Of a stretch of 16,221 nucleotides of DNA, positions 1 to 6,436 are shown in pieces. The notes below the pieces were generated by a model that saw nothing but the letters and a program-made list of their open reading frames with translations, had not been told where the DNA came from and ran no database searches. Each line of letters begins with the position of its first letter. Within the stretch, counting starts at the first letter, position 1. Origin of the DNA: JAWVZB01 sp033722375. Lineage in GTDB: Bacteria; Actinomycetota; Nitriliruptoria; Nitriliruptorales; Nitriliruptoraceae. A program made the translations under genes and the position numbers. The stretch lies in NCBI GenBank assembly GCA_033722375.1, contig JAWVZB010000071.1, positions 1-16,221 on the forward strand, written 5' to 3'.

Positions 1-686
1 ACGAGCGCATCCTCGACTGTCGCACGAAGGTGGCGCGCCGCGACCTGCCGGTCGCCGCCGCGCTCGGCACCACGGGCGTCACCACGGTGTCGGCGGCGCT
101 GACCCTCGCCGCCGCAGCGGACATCGAGGTCTTCGCGACCGGTGGCATCGGCGGGGTCCATCGGTCGGCGGGTGGGGCGCCACAGGACGTCAGCGCCGAC
201 CTCCGCGCGCTCGCGGATCATCCGGTGATCACGGTCAGTGCGGGGGCGAAGGTGCTGCTCGACCTCGCCGCGACCCTCGAGCGGCTGGAGACCCTGTCCG
301 TGCCGGTGCTCGGGCTCGGCACCGACGACTTCCCGGCGTTCCACGCCACCTCGTCGGGGCTGGCCGTCCCCCAGCGCATCGAGGAGCCCGCACAGGCCGC
401 AGCGGTGCTCCGGGAGCGGCAGGAGCTCGGCGATCCCGGTGGTGTCCTGCTCGCCGTCCCCGTGTCCGCGGCACACGCACTCCCGCTCGAGGACCTCGAG
501 GCCGCCGTGACCGCCGCGAACCGCGCCGCCCAGGAGGAGGACGTGCGGGGCGCGGAGCTCACACCCTTCGTGCTGGAGCGGCTCGCCGACGAGCTCGGCT
601 CCGCCGCCGTCGACGCCAACATCGCCCTCGCCACCAACAACGCCCGCGTGGCGGCCGCAGTGGCCGTCGCTCTCGCCCGTTCCTGA
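1..686 (+). CDS. psuG: Pseudouridine-5'-phosphate glycosidase, 5'-truncated by the window edge
   Basis: PsuG reversibly splits pseudouridine 5'-phosphate into uracil and ribose 5-phosphate, in the cytoplasm, as the second step of pseudouridine catabolism after PsuK kinase. The frame is open from base 3 (ERILDCRTKVARRDLPVAAA...), so the GTG at 30 is internal and the true start lies outside the window. About 227 residues remain, against roughly 300 for the family, so about the C-terminal three quarters is present. Family-typical blocks seen are KVARRDLP, the ATGGIGGVHR loop, DVSADL, the TVSAGAK / LDLAATLERLET segment, VPVLG...FPAF, TPFVLERL, and the closing ANIALATNNARVAA block. The family's usual CAG-K reads SAGAK here (Ser for Cys). 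No kinase gene is visible downstream; psuK may lie upstream. A weak 5-bp hairpin (685-703) overlaps the stop codon. Identification is by recalled family motifs. Confidence 0.93.
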   Translation, partial: ERILDCRTKVARRDLPVAAALGTTGVTTVSAALTLAAAADIEVFATGGIGGVHRSAGGAPQDVSADLRALADHPVITVSAGAKVLLDLAATLERLETLSVPVLGLGTDDFPAFHATSSGLAVPQRIEEPAQAAAVLRERQELGDPGGVLLAVPVSAAHALPLEDLEAAVTAANRAAQEEDVRGAELTPFVLERLADELGSAAVDANIALATNNARVAAAVAVALARS

Positions 687-721
687 CACAGCTAGCCGGT
701 GTCCGCTCGTCGAACAGGCGG

Positions 722-750
722 TTGCTGGAGCAAGCGCCCTGCGTTACGTT
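722..750 (+). promoter_or_regulatory. Candidate sigma-A-type promoter of the M23 peptidase gene
   Basis: TTGCTG at 722-727 and TACGTT at 745-750 are separated by exactly 17 bases, fitting a TTGACA / TANNNT housekeeping promoter. Transcription would begin near 757 and leave a leader of about 105 bases before the GTG at 862. The promoter is inferred from sequence only. Confidence 0.5.
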
Positions 751-769
751 CACGCGCCGAGTCCACCCT

Positions 770-835
770 TCCCCGTCTCGAACCGCTCCTTCCGCCACGC
801 ACGCCGACGGGGACGAGCCGGACCCTCCCGGCTCG
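770..835 (+). promoter_or_regulatory. Structured leader of the M23 gene: two abutting perfect 8-bp stems
   Basis: Bases 770-777 (TCCCCGTC) pair perfectly with 806-813 (GACGGGGA). Immediately next to them, 814-821 (CGAGCCGG) pairs perfectly with 828-835 (CCGGCTCG) around a 6-base loop. The two stems abut with no unpaired base, so they could stack coaxially. A pyrimidine-rich stretch and the AGGAGG ribosome binding site (851-856) follow. It may be a cis-regulatory RNA or an attenuator; I see no match to the conserved core of the ydaO (c-di-AMP) riboswitch. Confidence 0.4.
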
Positions 836-861
836 CCACTCCCATCTCCCAGGAGGCCACC

Positions 862-1872
862 GTGGTTGCACGCCGCGCGCCGCGCGCCGCGATGCTGCTC
901 GTCGGTGCCCTCCTGATCGCCCTGTTGCCGCTGACCGCCACGGCCCAGGACCTCGAACAGGTCCAGGAGCGCCGGTCGCAGCTCGAGCAGGACATCACCG
1001 CGGTGAACCAGCGGCTCGAGGAGCTCGAGGCCACGATCATCAGCAAGACCGAGGAGCTCGAGGCGATCGACGAGCGCAAGGCCGAGCTCGAAGCGCAGCT
1101 GAACGAGGTCCGCGCGGCCCTCGAACAGCGGGCGCGGGCGATGTTCATGCTGGGCGGCGACGTCAGCACCCTCGAGGCACTGGTGTCGGGCGAAGGTCCG
1201 GGCGAGGCGATCGAGCGTGCCGCGACGATGAACACGCTGGCGCGCCGGGACGGCGCCAGCCTCGAGGAGGCCGAGGCGCTGCGCATCCAGCTCGACCAGA
1301 CCGAGGAGATCCGGGCGGACACGCTGACCGAGCTCCGTGACCTCGAGGTCGAGCTCGAGGAGGCCGCGAACCGGATGGTCGAGGACCTCGAGACGGTCAA
1401 GATCCTCGAGCGCGACCTCAAGCTGAAGGCGAAACGGCAGCGGATGATCGACCGTGGGATGCAGCAGGGCATCTACTCCTGCCCCATGCAGTCCCCCTAC
1501 AGCTTCATCGATTCCTGGGGGTTCTCCCGGTCCGGGGGCCGGCGCCACAAGGGCGTCGACATCATGGCGCCGTACGGCAACGAGATCTACGCCTTCACCA
1601 ACGGCCGCATCTCGCGGATGAGCAACAGCCGGCTGGGTGGCATCACCCTCTACCTCTGGGGTGACGACGGCAACCGCTACTACTACGCCCACCTCTCCGG
1701 CTACGCCCCGAACACCTACGTCGGCAAGTGGGTCGAGGCCGGCACGCTGATCGGCTACAACGGCTCGTCGGGCAACGCGCGGGGCGGGTCGCCGCACCTG
1801 CACTTCGAGGTGCACCCCGGGGGCGGGAGTGCCATCAACCCCTATCCGTGGGCAGCAGCCGCCTGCTACTGA
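862..1872 (+). CDS. Secreted coiled-coil M23 family (LytM/EnvC-like) peptidase
   Basis: This is a probable murein endopeptidase, or activator of one, acting outside the membrane in cell-wall remodelling. The GTG at 862 is well supported by AGGAGG at 851-856. Residues 1-28 form a signal peptide (basic start, hydrophobic LLVGALLIALLPLTATA, probable cleavage after ATA). Residues about 29-200 are a long Glu/Arg/Leu-rich coiled coil of the type seen in EnvC, FtsX partners and RipA-like proteins. Residues about 210-330 are the M23 domain with zinc and catalytic residues in place: H229 and D233 in HKGVD, H277 in YAHLSGY, and H312/H314 in HLHFE. The active site therefore looks intact, unlike degenerate EnvC-type activators. 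The gene stands alone between its own promoter and a terminator-like hairpin. No FtsEX genes are in the window. Confidence 0.9.
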   Translation: MVARRAPRAAMLLVGALLIALLPLTATAQDLEQVQERRSQLEQDITAVNQRLEELEATIISKTEELEAIDERKAELEAQLNEVRAALEQRARAMFMLGGDVSTLEALVSGEGPGEAIERAATMNTLARRDGASLEEAEALRIQLDQTEEIRADTLTELRDLEVELEEAANRMVEDLETVKILERDLKLKAKRQRMIDRGMQQGIYSCPMQSPYSFIDSWGFSRSGGRRHKGVDIMAPYGNEIYAFTNGRISRMSNSRLGGITLYLWGDDGNRYYYAHLSGYAPNTYVGKWVEAGTLIGYNGSSGNARGGSPHLHFEVHPGGGSAINPYPWAAAACY

Positions 1873-1887
1873 GCCCCCGCTGAGGCG

Positions 1888-1937
1888 CGCCCGGGACAGG
1901 CCGTGACCCCGCGGCGACGACCTGACCTGCCCGGGCG
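1888..1937 (+). terminator. Terminator-like hairpin after the M23 gene
   Basis: CGCCCGGG (1888-1895) pairs with CCCGGGCG (1930-1937). After a single bulged A (1896), CAGG (1897-1900) pairs with CCTG (1926-1929), giving 12 bp closed by a 25-base loop. It begins 16 bases after the stop. There is no T-run, as is common in GC-rich Actinobacteria, so its function is inferred. Confidence 0.45.
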
Positions 1938-1954
1938 GTCATGGGCTGCAGGGG

Positions 1955-1983
1955 TTCCCAAACGCGGTGCCAAGAAGTACCCT
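1955..1983 (+). promoter_or_regulatory. Candidate promoter of the PAS/receiver/LuxR regulator
   Basis: TTCCCA (1955-1960) and TACCCT (1978-1983) are spaced by 17 bases, fitting a sigma-A-type promoter. The GTG at 1967 lies inside this element. That argues for the downstream TTG at 2051 as the real translation start. Confidence 0.4.
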
Positions 1984-2050
1984 CCGCACCGGTGCGTCCG
2001 CCGGGCGTGTCTGGGGGGCTCAGGCGACCCGCGATGACGGGGTGATCGCG

Positions 2051-3400
2051 TTGAGCGAGCTCATCGACCGGCTCCATGAAACGACGACGACGCTCCAGGA
2101 GGAGCTCGGCCGTCTCCGCGCAGAAGCTGCGGAGGTCGAGCACGGCACCAAGGCCGAGCAGTTGCTCGAACGGGCACTCGACGGCCTCGGGGCTGCCCTG
2201 GACGGCCTGCGGTCGGCGGACGCGCAGGTCGCGTCACTGCACTTCGAACGCAGCGAGGCGGCACGACGATTGCGGGAGATGGTGGCTGTCTCGCCCGTCG
2301 GGTACCTCGAGCTCGAGTCGGATGGCCGGATCGTCGATGCGAACGGGGCGGCATCGTCGCTGTTCGGCGTGGCGAGGGAGTCGTTGATCGGCGAATCCCT
2401 CGGCGATTTCGTCTCCGAGGACCAGCGCCCCGCGGTGACCGACTGGCTCGCCTCTCAGGTCGCCCGTCCCAACGGCGCCTCCCAGCGGGAGGTCGAGATC
2501 CGGCGCGGCCAGGACGGGCGCGTGGTGGTGTTGATGACGACGACTCGGAGCACGAACGGCAGTTCGTCCCCTCGGCTCCGCGCGTTCGTCACTCCGAACG
2601 GACACGAGCACGATCACGCGACGCTTCCGGCCATCGCGACGCTCGGCGACGTCGGCCGGCTGGCGGACGAGGCGATCTCGGTCTCACAGGTCGCGCTGGA
2701 CCCGAACTCGGTGCTGGCGGCACTCTTCCACGAGGAACGTCAGATACCGGTCATCGTGATCAACCATCAGGAGATGTTCGTCCGCGGCCTCGAGATGATC
2801 CTCGAGCACCTGCTGGGGAACGCAGTGGACGTCGTCGCGACCACGGCTGACGCCGACGAGGGCTACCGGCTGGTGCAGCAGCACGAGCCTCGGCTCGTGC
2901 TCATCGACACGAGCGGCCACGAGAACCTCGACCTGCTGAAGCGGCTCTCGCAGGACTTCCCGGAGCTCGCGTTCCTCGCGTTGACCTCCGGCCCCGAGGA
3001 AGCCGCCGGCTGGAAGGCCCTCGAGCACGGCGCCACGGGGATCCTGCCCAAGTCGACCGCTCCCGAGCGGGCTGTCGGTCCCCTGCTCGCCGTGGCGGAC
3101 GGCTGGATGACGGTGCCGTCCGGCCTGGGCGCCCATGTCAGCGACTGGGCCGTGCGCCGGCAGGCGCTCTACGAGTCACTGACCGACGAAGAGGTCGATC
3201 TTCTCACACGGGTCGCGCACGGCATGACCGACGACGAGATCGCGCAACACATGTACGTCTCGTCCCGGACCGTCAAACGACGCGTGGCCGCGTTGTTCCG
3301 CAAGCTCGACGTCGATGGCCGCGTGGAGGCTGCCGCACTCGCCGGCGTGGCCGGCCTGTCCGAGGAGCCCCCACCCGAGGCCGACACCGAGCCGAACTGA
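2051..3400 (+). CDS. PAS - degenerate receiver - LuxR-type HTH transcriptional regulator
   Basis: This is a 449-residue regulator of unknown target. It has an N-terminal coiled coil (about 1-75), a PAS domain (about 76-185: SPVGYLELESDGRIVDANGA), a receiver-like domain (about 233-355) and a NarL/LuxR-type HTH (about 376-436: LTDEEVDLLTRVAHGMTDDE, SSRTVKRRVAALFRKL). The receiver keeps the phosphoacceptor-like D286 (LVLID), T312 (ALTSG) and K334 (LPKS). The acidic Mg-binding pair normally at the end of strand 1 is replaced by N238-H239 (VIVINHQE). The TTG at 2051 is chosen because GGGGTGATC (2039-2047) matches the anti-SD at correct spacing. The first codons from the alternative GTG 1967 (CCA AGA AGT) are rare for this genome and lie inside a promoter-like element; GTG 2042 is a third option. 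No partner kinase is adjacent. Confidence 0.85.
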   Translation: MSELIDRLHETTTTLQEELGRLRAEAAEVEHGTKAEQLLERALDGLGAALDGLRSADAQVASLHFERSEAARRLREMVAVSPVGYLELESDGRIVDANGAASSLFGVARESLIGESLGDFVSEDQRPAVTDWLASQVARPNGASQREVEIRRGQDGRVVVLMTTTRSTNGSSSPRLRAFVTPNGHEHDHATLPAIATLGDVGRLADEAISVSQVALDPNSVLAALFHEERQIPVIVINHQEMFVRGLEMILEHLLGNAVDVVATTADADEGYRLVQQHEPRLVLIDTSGHENLDLLKRLSQDFPELAFLALTSGPEEAAGWKALEHGATGILPKSTAPERAVGPLLAVADGWMTVPSGLGAHVSDWAVRRQALYESLTDEEVDLLTRVAHGMTDDEIAQHMYVSSRTVKRRVAALFRKLDVDGRVEAAALAGVAGLSEEPPPEADTEPN

Positions 3401-3419
3401 CCGCCACGGCCGGTCCGAG

Positions 3420-3476
3420 GGTCCCGAAGATCCGGGACCTCCTGCCCTCCCTCCCACTGGCTCGTTGGCGTTCCAT
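3420..3476 (+). promoter_or_regulatory. Dos-like operator/promoter block, copy A
   Basis: GGTCCC (3420-3425), 8 bases, then GGGACC (3434-3439) form a perfect inverted repeat, extended inward to 7-bp arms by G3426/C3433. GGGACC continues as GGGACCTCCTGCCC (3434-3447), matching 9 of 11 fixed positions of the mycobacterial DosR motif GGGACTTNNGNCCC. GTTCCAT follows at 3470-3476. The same arrangement occurs at 6333-6390. It lies 85 bases before the GTG at 3505 and probably controls the 3505-4436 operon. Confidence 0.6.
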
Positions 3477-3504
3477 CCACTGCACGACGTGAGGGAGCAG
3501 AAGC

Positions 3505-3957
3505 GTGGAGCGCACGACCGAACGACCAACCGACCACAGCGGCCTCGAGATCCTCGACGTCGAGGAGTGCCTCGAGCGGCTCGCATCCCAGCCCGTGGGC
3601 CGCATCGCCTACGTGGACGCCGGCGCCCCCGTCGTCCTGCCCGTGAACCACCGGGTCGAAGGCCGGCAGATCGTCTTCCGCACCACCCACGGCTCCAAGC
3701 TCGCCGCCGCCCTCATGGAACGCCCCGTCGCCTTCGAGGTCGACGGCTACTCCGAAGAGCAACGCAGCGGCTGGTCCGTTCTGGTGCGGGGACGGGCCGA
3801 GGTCCTGTTCGACCCCGCCGAGTCCAGCCAGGTGACCGGCCCCCGGCCCCAGCCCTGGGCGGACCAGGTACAGCGTGGCTGGTGGGTGCGGATCCACCCC
3901 GAGGAGATCAGCGGCCGGCGACTCCCCGACCGGCCGCTCGAGGAGCTGCGAGGATGA
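3505..3957 (+). CDS. Pyridoxamine 5'-phosphate oxidase (PPOX)-fold protein, probable flavin-binding
   Basis: The 150-residue product resembles the Pyridox_ox_2 group of split-barrel flavin proteins: LDVEECLERLASQPVGRIAY (17-36), PVNHRVEGRQIVFRTTHGSKL (46-66), GWSVLVRGRAEVLFD (89-103) and the terminal WWVRIHPEEISGRRL (126-140). These segments form the beta barrel and the usual flavin phosphate contacts. The substrate cannot be told, and true PNPOx activity is unlikely for this short class. The GTG start is supported by GAGGGAG at 3491-3497. The gene ends in a 4-base ATGA overlap with the next gene, so the two should be translationally coupled. From memory, PPOX-fold proteins (Rv0080, Rv3129) belong to the M. 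tuberculosis DosR regulon, which fits the DosR-like block upstream and the DevR-like regulator nearby. That functional link is inference. Confidence 0.85.
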   Translation: MERTTERPTDHSGLEILDVEECLERLASQPVGRIAYVDAGAPVVLPVNHRVEGRQIVFRTTHGSKLAAALMERPVAFEVDGYSEEQRSGWSVLVRGRAEVLFDPAESSQVTGPRPQPWADQVQRGWWVRIHPEEISGRRLPDRPLEELRG

Positions 3958-4436
3958 CCCGCCCACTGAACGTGTTCCTTCCCGTCGCCGACGCCGATCC
4001 GGAGGCGACGTTCGCGCGGTTCCTCGACGACCCGGGGACCTGGCTACCGGCGCCCGCGCGACGCGCCGGTGCCGACCGCTGGCGCGTCGCGTTGCGGGGT
4101 GCCGGGCTGACCCGCGACGTCGAGATCAGCATCGACGGCACCTGGCGGTCGGGAGCAGCCGTCTGGCGCCGCATCACGTGGACCCCCGTCGCAGAGGAAG
4201 GTGACGTCCTCCCGCTCGAGAAGCTGCTGCCCGGCTTCCAGGGCGACCTCGGGGTCGTTCGGCACGGGGACGAGTTGTCGCTCGTCCTCGCGGGCGGGTA
4301 CGAGGCGCCCGCATCCTTCCTCGGTGCCGCTGCCGACGCCGCGGGGCTGAACCGGGTCGCCCGCAAGACCGGGACCCAGTTCCTCGCCGACATCCGGACG
4401 GCGCTGGCGGAGCCCGCACCGGTCGCCTCTACCTGA
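3954..4436 (+). CDS. SRPBCC/START-like conserved protein (first of two related copies)
   Basis: This is a 160-residue cytoplasmic protein without signal peptide or membrane segment. Its ATG overlaps the previous stop (ATGA) and GAGGAG lies at 3940-3945. The layout suggests an SRPBCC/START-like fold: a short N-terminal strand (LNVFLPVA), a helix (DPEATFARFLDDP), alternating polar/hydrophobic strands, and a long C-terminal helix (about 120-151: SFLGAAADAAGLNRVARKTG). Residues 107-151 resemble the C-terminus of the protein encoded at 6437-6937 (LSLVLAGGY...LGAAAD...NRVA...FLADIRTAL against LSFIGSY...LGAAGD...KRIA...FINTVADRIELAL). No catalytic residue is recognised; a small-ligand or lipid-binding pocket is typical of this fold. 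The last 8 bases overlap the end of the convergent kinase gene. The family call is tentative. Confidence 0.75.
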   Translation: MTRPLNVFLPVADADPEATFARFLDDPGTWLPAPARRAGADRWRVALRGAGLTRDVEISIDGTWRSGAAVWRRITWTPVAEEGDVLPLEKLLPGFQGDLGVVRHGDELSLVLAGGYEAPASFLGAAADAAGLNRVARKTGTQFLADIRTALAEPAPVAST

Positions 4437-5541
4437 GCGGCACCTCCCACCGCAGTGCGGTGCCCCCGAACTCGCTCTCCCCGAGCTCGAGTTCGCCGCC
4501 CTCACGCTCGGCGCGCTGACGGAGGTTGCCGAGGCCGTAGCCCTCGCCGGGCTGCGCGCCACCCCGACCGTCGTCCTCGACGAGGACACACAGCCGGTCG
4601 TCGCCGATCTCGAGGGTGACCCGGGCTCGGCTCGCATCGGCATGCTTCGCGACGTTGGTCAGGCCCTCGCGTACCACCGGGGCAACGTGGTCGGCCAGCG
4701 ACCGTGTGACGAGCGTGTCGACGGGACCGTCGAAGCGCACCGTGACGGGGAACCCGAGCGTCGGCTCCAGCTCCCGCGCGAGCGCCAGGATCGACCGGCG
4801 TAGCGTGCTGCCGACGGCGTCCCCGGATTGCAGCGCGAAGATCGTCGACCGGATCTCACGGATCGTCTGATCCAACGACTCGACGCTCGCGGTGATGCGC
4901 TGCTCGATCTCGGGGTGGTCGCCGGCAGCCATGCGCGCGGCGGCCTGCAAGCCCAACCCGGTGGCGAACAGCCGTTGGATGACCGTGTCGTGCAGGTCAC
5001 GGCCGATGCGTTCGCGATCCTCGAGCACCACCATCCGACGGACCTCCTGGTGCAGGTTCACCCGCTCGATCGCCGCACCGGCGACCGCAGCCAGTGCGAC
5101 CGTCAGGTCCTCGTCGTCCTGTGTGAAGCCCTCGCCGCCGCGCTTCTCGGCGAGGTAGAGGTTGCCGAAGACCTCACCGCCGACGCGTATCGGGGTGCCG
5201 AGGAAGGTCTCCATGGCCGGGTGATGCTCGGGGAAGCCGTAGGAGTCGGGGTGCGCGGTCAGATCGTCCAGTCGGATCGGCTCGGGGTGTTCGATGAGCA
5301 GCCCCAGGATCCCGTGTCCCTGGGGCAACTCCCCGATCTTCGCGACCTCCGCCATCGGGATGCCCGTGTGGACGAACTCCGACAGGAACTGGTTCTCGCC
5401 GATGACGCCGAGTGCGGCGTAGCGGGCGTCGACCAGCTCGGCGGCCGCCTCCACGATGCGCTGGAGCACGACCGGCAGATCCACGTCCTGCGCGATCGTG
5501 AGGATCGCGTCGACGAGCCGTTCCAGCCGTTCGTCTCGCAC
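4429..5541 (-). CDS. GAF-domain sensor histidine kinase (HisKA_3, DevS/DosS/NarX-like)
   Basis: This is a 370-residue soluble kinase, very probably partner of the divergent response regulator at 5628. One GAF domain (about 20-165) is followed by HisKA_3 dimerisation with phosphoacceptor H184 (RIGRDLHDTVIQRLFATGL). The HATPase domain has an N box around N296 (REGLTNVAKHA), a G1 box DDGRG (323-327) and a GYGLGNL block (335-341). Mycobacterial DosS/DosT (about 575 residues) carry two GAF domains; this has one and no membrane segment. The GAF segment GFPEHHPAMETFLGTPIRV (102-120) resembles the DosS GAF-A region that, from memory, contains the proximal heme histidine (H149); H107 is the candidate equivalent. 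Heme binding is inference. The GTG start has GAGGGAA directly upstream, at slightly short spacing. The 3' end overlaps the convergent gene by 8 bases. Confidence 0.92.
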   Translation of the reverse strand: MRDERLERLVDAILTIAQDVDLPVVLQRIVEAAAELVDARYAALGVIGENQFLSEFVHTGIPMAEVAKIGELPQGHGILGLLIEHPEPIRLDDLTAHPDSYGFPEHHPAMETFLGTPIRVGGEVFGNLYLAEKRGGEGFTQDDEDLTVALAAVAGAAIERVNLHQEVRRMVVLEDRERIGRDLHDTVIQRLFATGLGLQAAARMAAGDHPEIEQRITASVESLDQTIREIRSTIFALQSGDAVGSTLRRSILALARELEPTLGFPVTVRFDGPVDTLVTRSLADHVAPVVREGLTNVAKHADASRARVTLEIGDDRLCVLVEDDGRGGAQPGEGYGLGNLRQRAEREGGELELGESEFGGTALRWEVPLR

Positions 5542-5627
5542 GTTCCCTCGCAGCCTCGTCGGGACCAGAGCGTACTTCCGGGCACACGGCGCGTAGGCTG
5601 TGCGCCAAGAGGGACAAGGAGTGACAC
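5542..5627. promoter_or_regulatory. Divergent kinase/regulator promoter region
   Basis: These 86 bases lie between the two divergent starts. For the rightward gene, TAGGCT (5593-5598) is a TANNNT-type -10 and AAGGAG (5616-5621) is the ribosome binding site; no good -35 is seen, which suits an activated promoter. For the leftward gene, TACGCT on the minus strand (5569-5574) is a possible -10. Single GGGAC half-sites at 5561-5565 and 5611-5615 hint at autoregulation, but the complete two-arm block found at 3420 and 6333 is absent. Confidence 0.4.
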
Positions 5628-6278
5628 GTGGCGGACGACCCGATCCGCGTCTACCTCGTCGATGACCACGAGGTGGTCCGTCAGGGGCTGAAGGCGCTGA
5701 TCGAGGCCGAGGACGACATCGAGGTCGTCGGAGAGGCTGCGAGCGCCGGCATGGCGATGGCGGGTATCACCGACACCGCACCCGACGTCGCCCTGCTCGA
5801 TGTGCGCTTGCCGGACATGAGCGGGGTCCAGGTCTGTCGTGAGGTCCGGTCGCAGAACCCCGACATCAACTGCCTCATGCTGACGTCCTTCTCCGACGAC
5901 GAGGCGCTGTTCGACGCGATCATGGCCGGCGCGGCCGGCTATCTGCTGAAGGAGGTCCAGTCCCAGGACCTCCTCGAGGCGATCCGACGGGTGGCCGATG
6001 GCGAGTCGCTGCTCGATCCGGCGGTGACGGGGCGCGTCCTCGAACGTCTCCGCAAGGGCGACGAGGAGGACGAGCGCCTCAAGAGCCTGTCGGAGCAGGA
6101 ACGCAAGATCCTGGCGCTGATCGCCGAGGGCCTCACCAACCGCCAGATCGCCGAGCGCGTCCACCTCGCCGAGAAGACCGTCAAGAACTACGTCTCGAAC
6201 ATCCTCCAGAAGCTCGGGATGAGTCGCCGCACCGAGGCGGCCGTCTTCTACACACAGGTCACGGACGAGGACGACTGA
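5628..6278 (+). CDS. devR: DevR/DosR-like NarL-family response regulator
   Basis: This is a 216-residue transcription factor, against 217 for M. tuberculosis DosR. The receiver (about 6-122) has the acidic pair D12-D13, phosphoacceptor D58 (ALLDVRLP), T86 and K108 (YLLKE), so it should be phosphorylatable. A linker leads to the LuxR/NarL HTH (about 150-212: LSEQERKILALIAEGLTNRQ). The recognition helix LAEKTVKNYVS (180-190) is, from memory, identical to DosR. K183, K186 and N187 sit where DosR K179, K182 and N183 contact its GGGAC half-sites; a constant +4 offset also holds for D54/D58 and K104/K108. The GTG at 5628 has AAGGAG at 5616. The divergent GAF kinase is the expected phosphodonor. Likely targets are the blocks at 3420 and 6333. 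The orthology claim rests on recalled motifs. Confidence 0.93.
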   Translation: MADDPIRVYLVDDHEVVRQGLKALIEAEDDIEVVGEAASAGMAMAGITDTAPDVALLDVRLPDMSGVQVCREVRSQNPDINCLMLTSFSDDEALFDAIMAGAAGYLLKEVQSQDLLEAIRRVADGESLLDPAVTGRVLERLRKGDEEDERLKSLSEQERKILALIAEGLTNRQIAERVHLAEKTVKNYVSNILQKLGMSRRTEAAVFYTQVTDEDD

Positions 6279-6285
6279 CACCGCA

Positions 6286-6306
6286 GCGGGGCGCGTCCGG
6301 CCCCGC
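6286..6306 (+). terminator. Hairpin terminator after the response regulator gene
   Basis: GCGGGGC (6286-6292) pairs perfectly with GCCCCGC (6300-6306) around a 7-base loop, starting 8 bases after the TGA. No T-run follows. It would separate the regulator gene from the operon starting downstream. Confidence 0.5.
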
Positions 6307-6332
6307 CGACCGTCACCTCACGTCCCACCGAA

Positions 6333-6390
6333 GGTCCCATCGGCTCGGGACCTCGGGCCCTGCCGCCACTCCCCCCTGCCGCCGTTCCAT
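6333..6390 (+). promoter_or_regulatory. Dos-like operator/promoter block, copy B
   Basis: GGTCCC (6333-6338), 8 bases, then GGGACC (6347-6352) form a perfect inverted repeat. The right arm continues as GGGACCTCGGGCCC (6347-6360), matching 10 of 11 fixed positions of the DosR motif GGGACTTNNGNCCC. GTTCCAT follows at 6384-6390, 37 bases from the start of GGGACC, against 36 in copy A at 3420-3476. An additional GTCCC stands at 6322-6326. The block begins 104 bases before the ATG at 6437. Confidence 0.6.
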
Positions 6391-6436
6391 ACGGACGACG
6401 CGGAAAGCCGCGAGGCTCCGCGCGACAGGGGAGAAC

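Noticed and set aside
757..861. ydaO (c-di-AMP) riboswitch before the M23 gene
   Set aside because: The position would fit, but I cannot find the conserved core blocks of that class; only the two stems are supported.
559..1815. 418-codon open frame on the minus strand opposite the M23 gene
   Set aside because: Low-complexity Arg/Leu/Asp/Val-rich translation with no domain; it is the usual GC-rich antisense shadow of a strongly supported plus-strand gene.
1967..2050. GTG at 1967 as start of the PAS regulator
   Set aside because: First codons CCA AGA AGT are untypical, the triplet lies inside a TTCCCA-17-TACCCT promoter candidate, and TTG 2051 has a better SD (GGGGTGATC). Not fully excluded.
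5561..5615. A third Dos-like operator between kinase and response regulator
   Set aside because: Only isolated GGGAC half-sites are present; the GGTCCC-N8-GGGACC pair and the GCCC arm are missing, so it is mentioned as a hint only.
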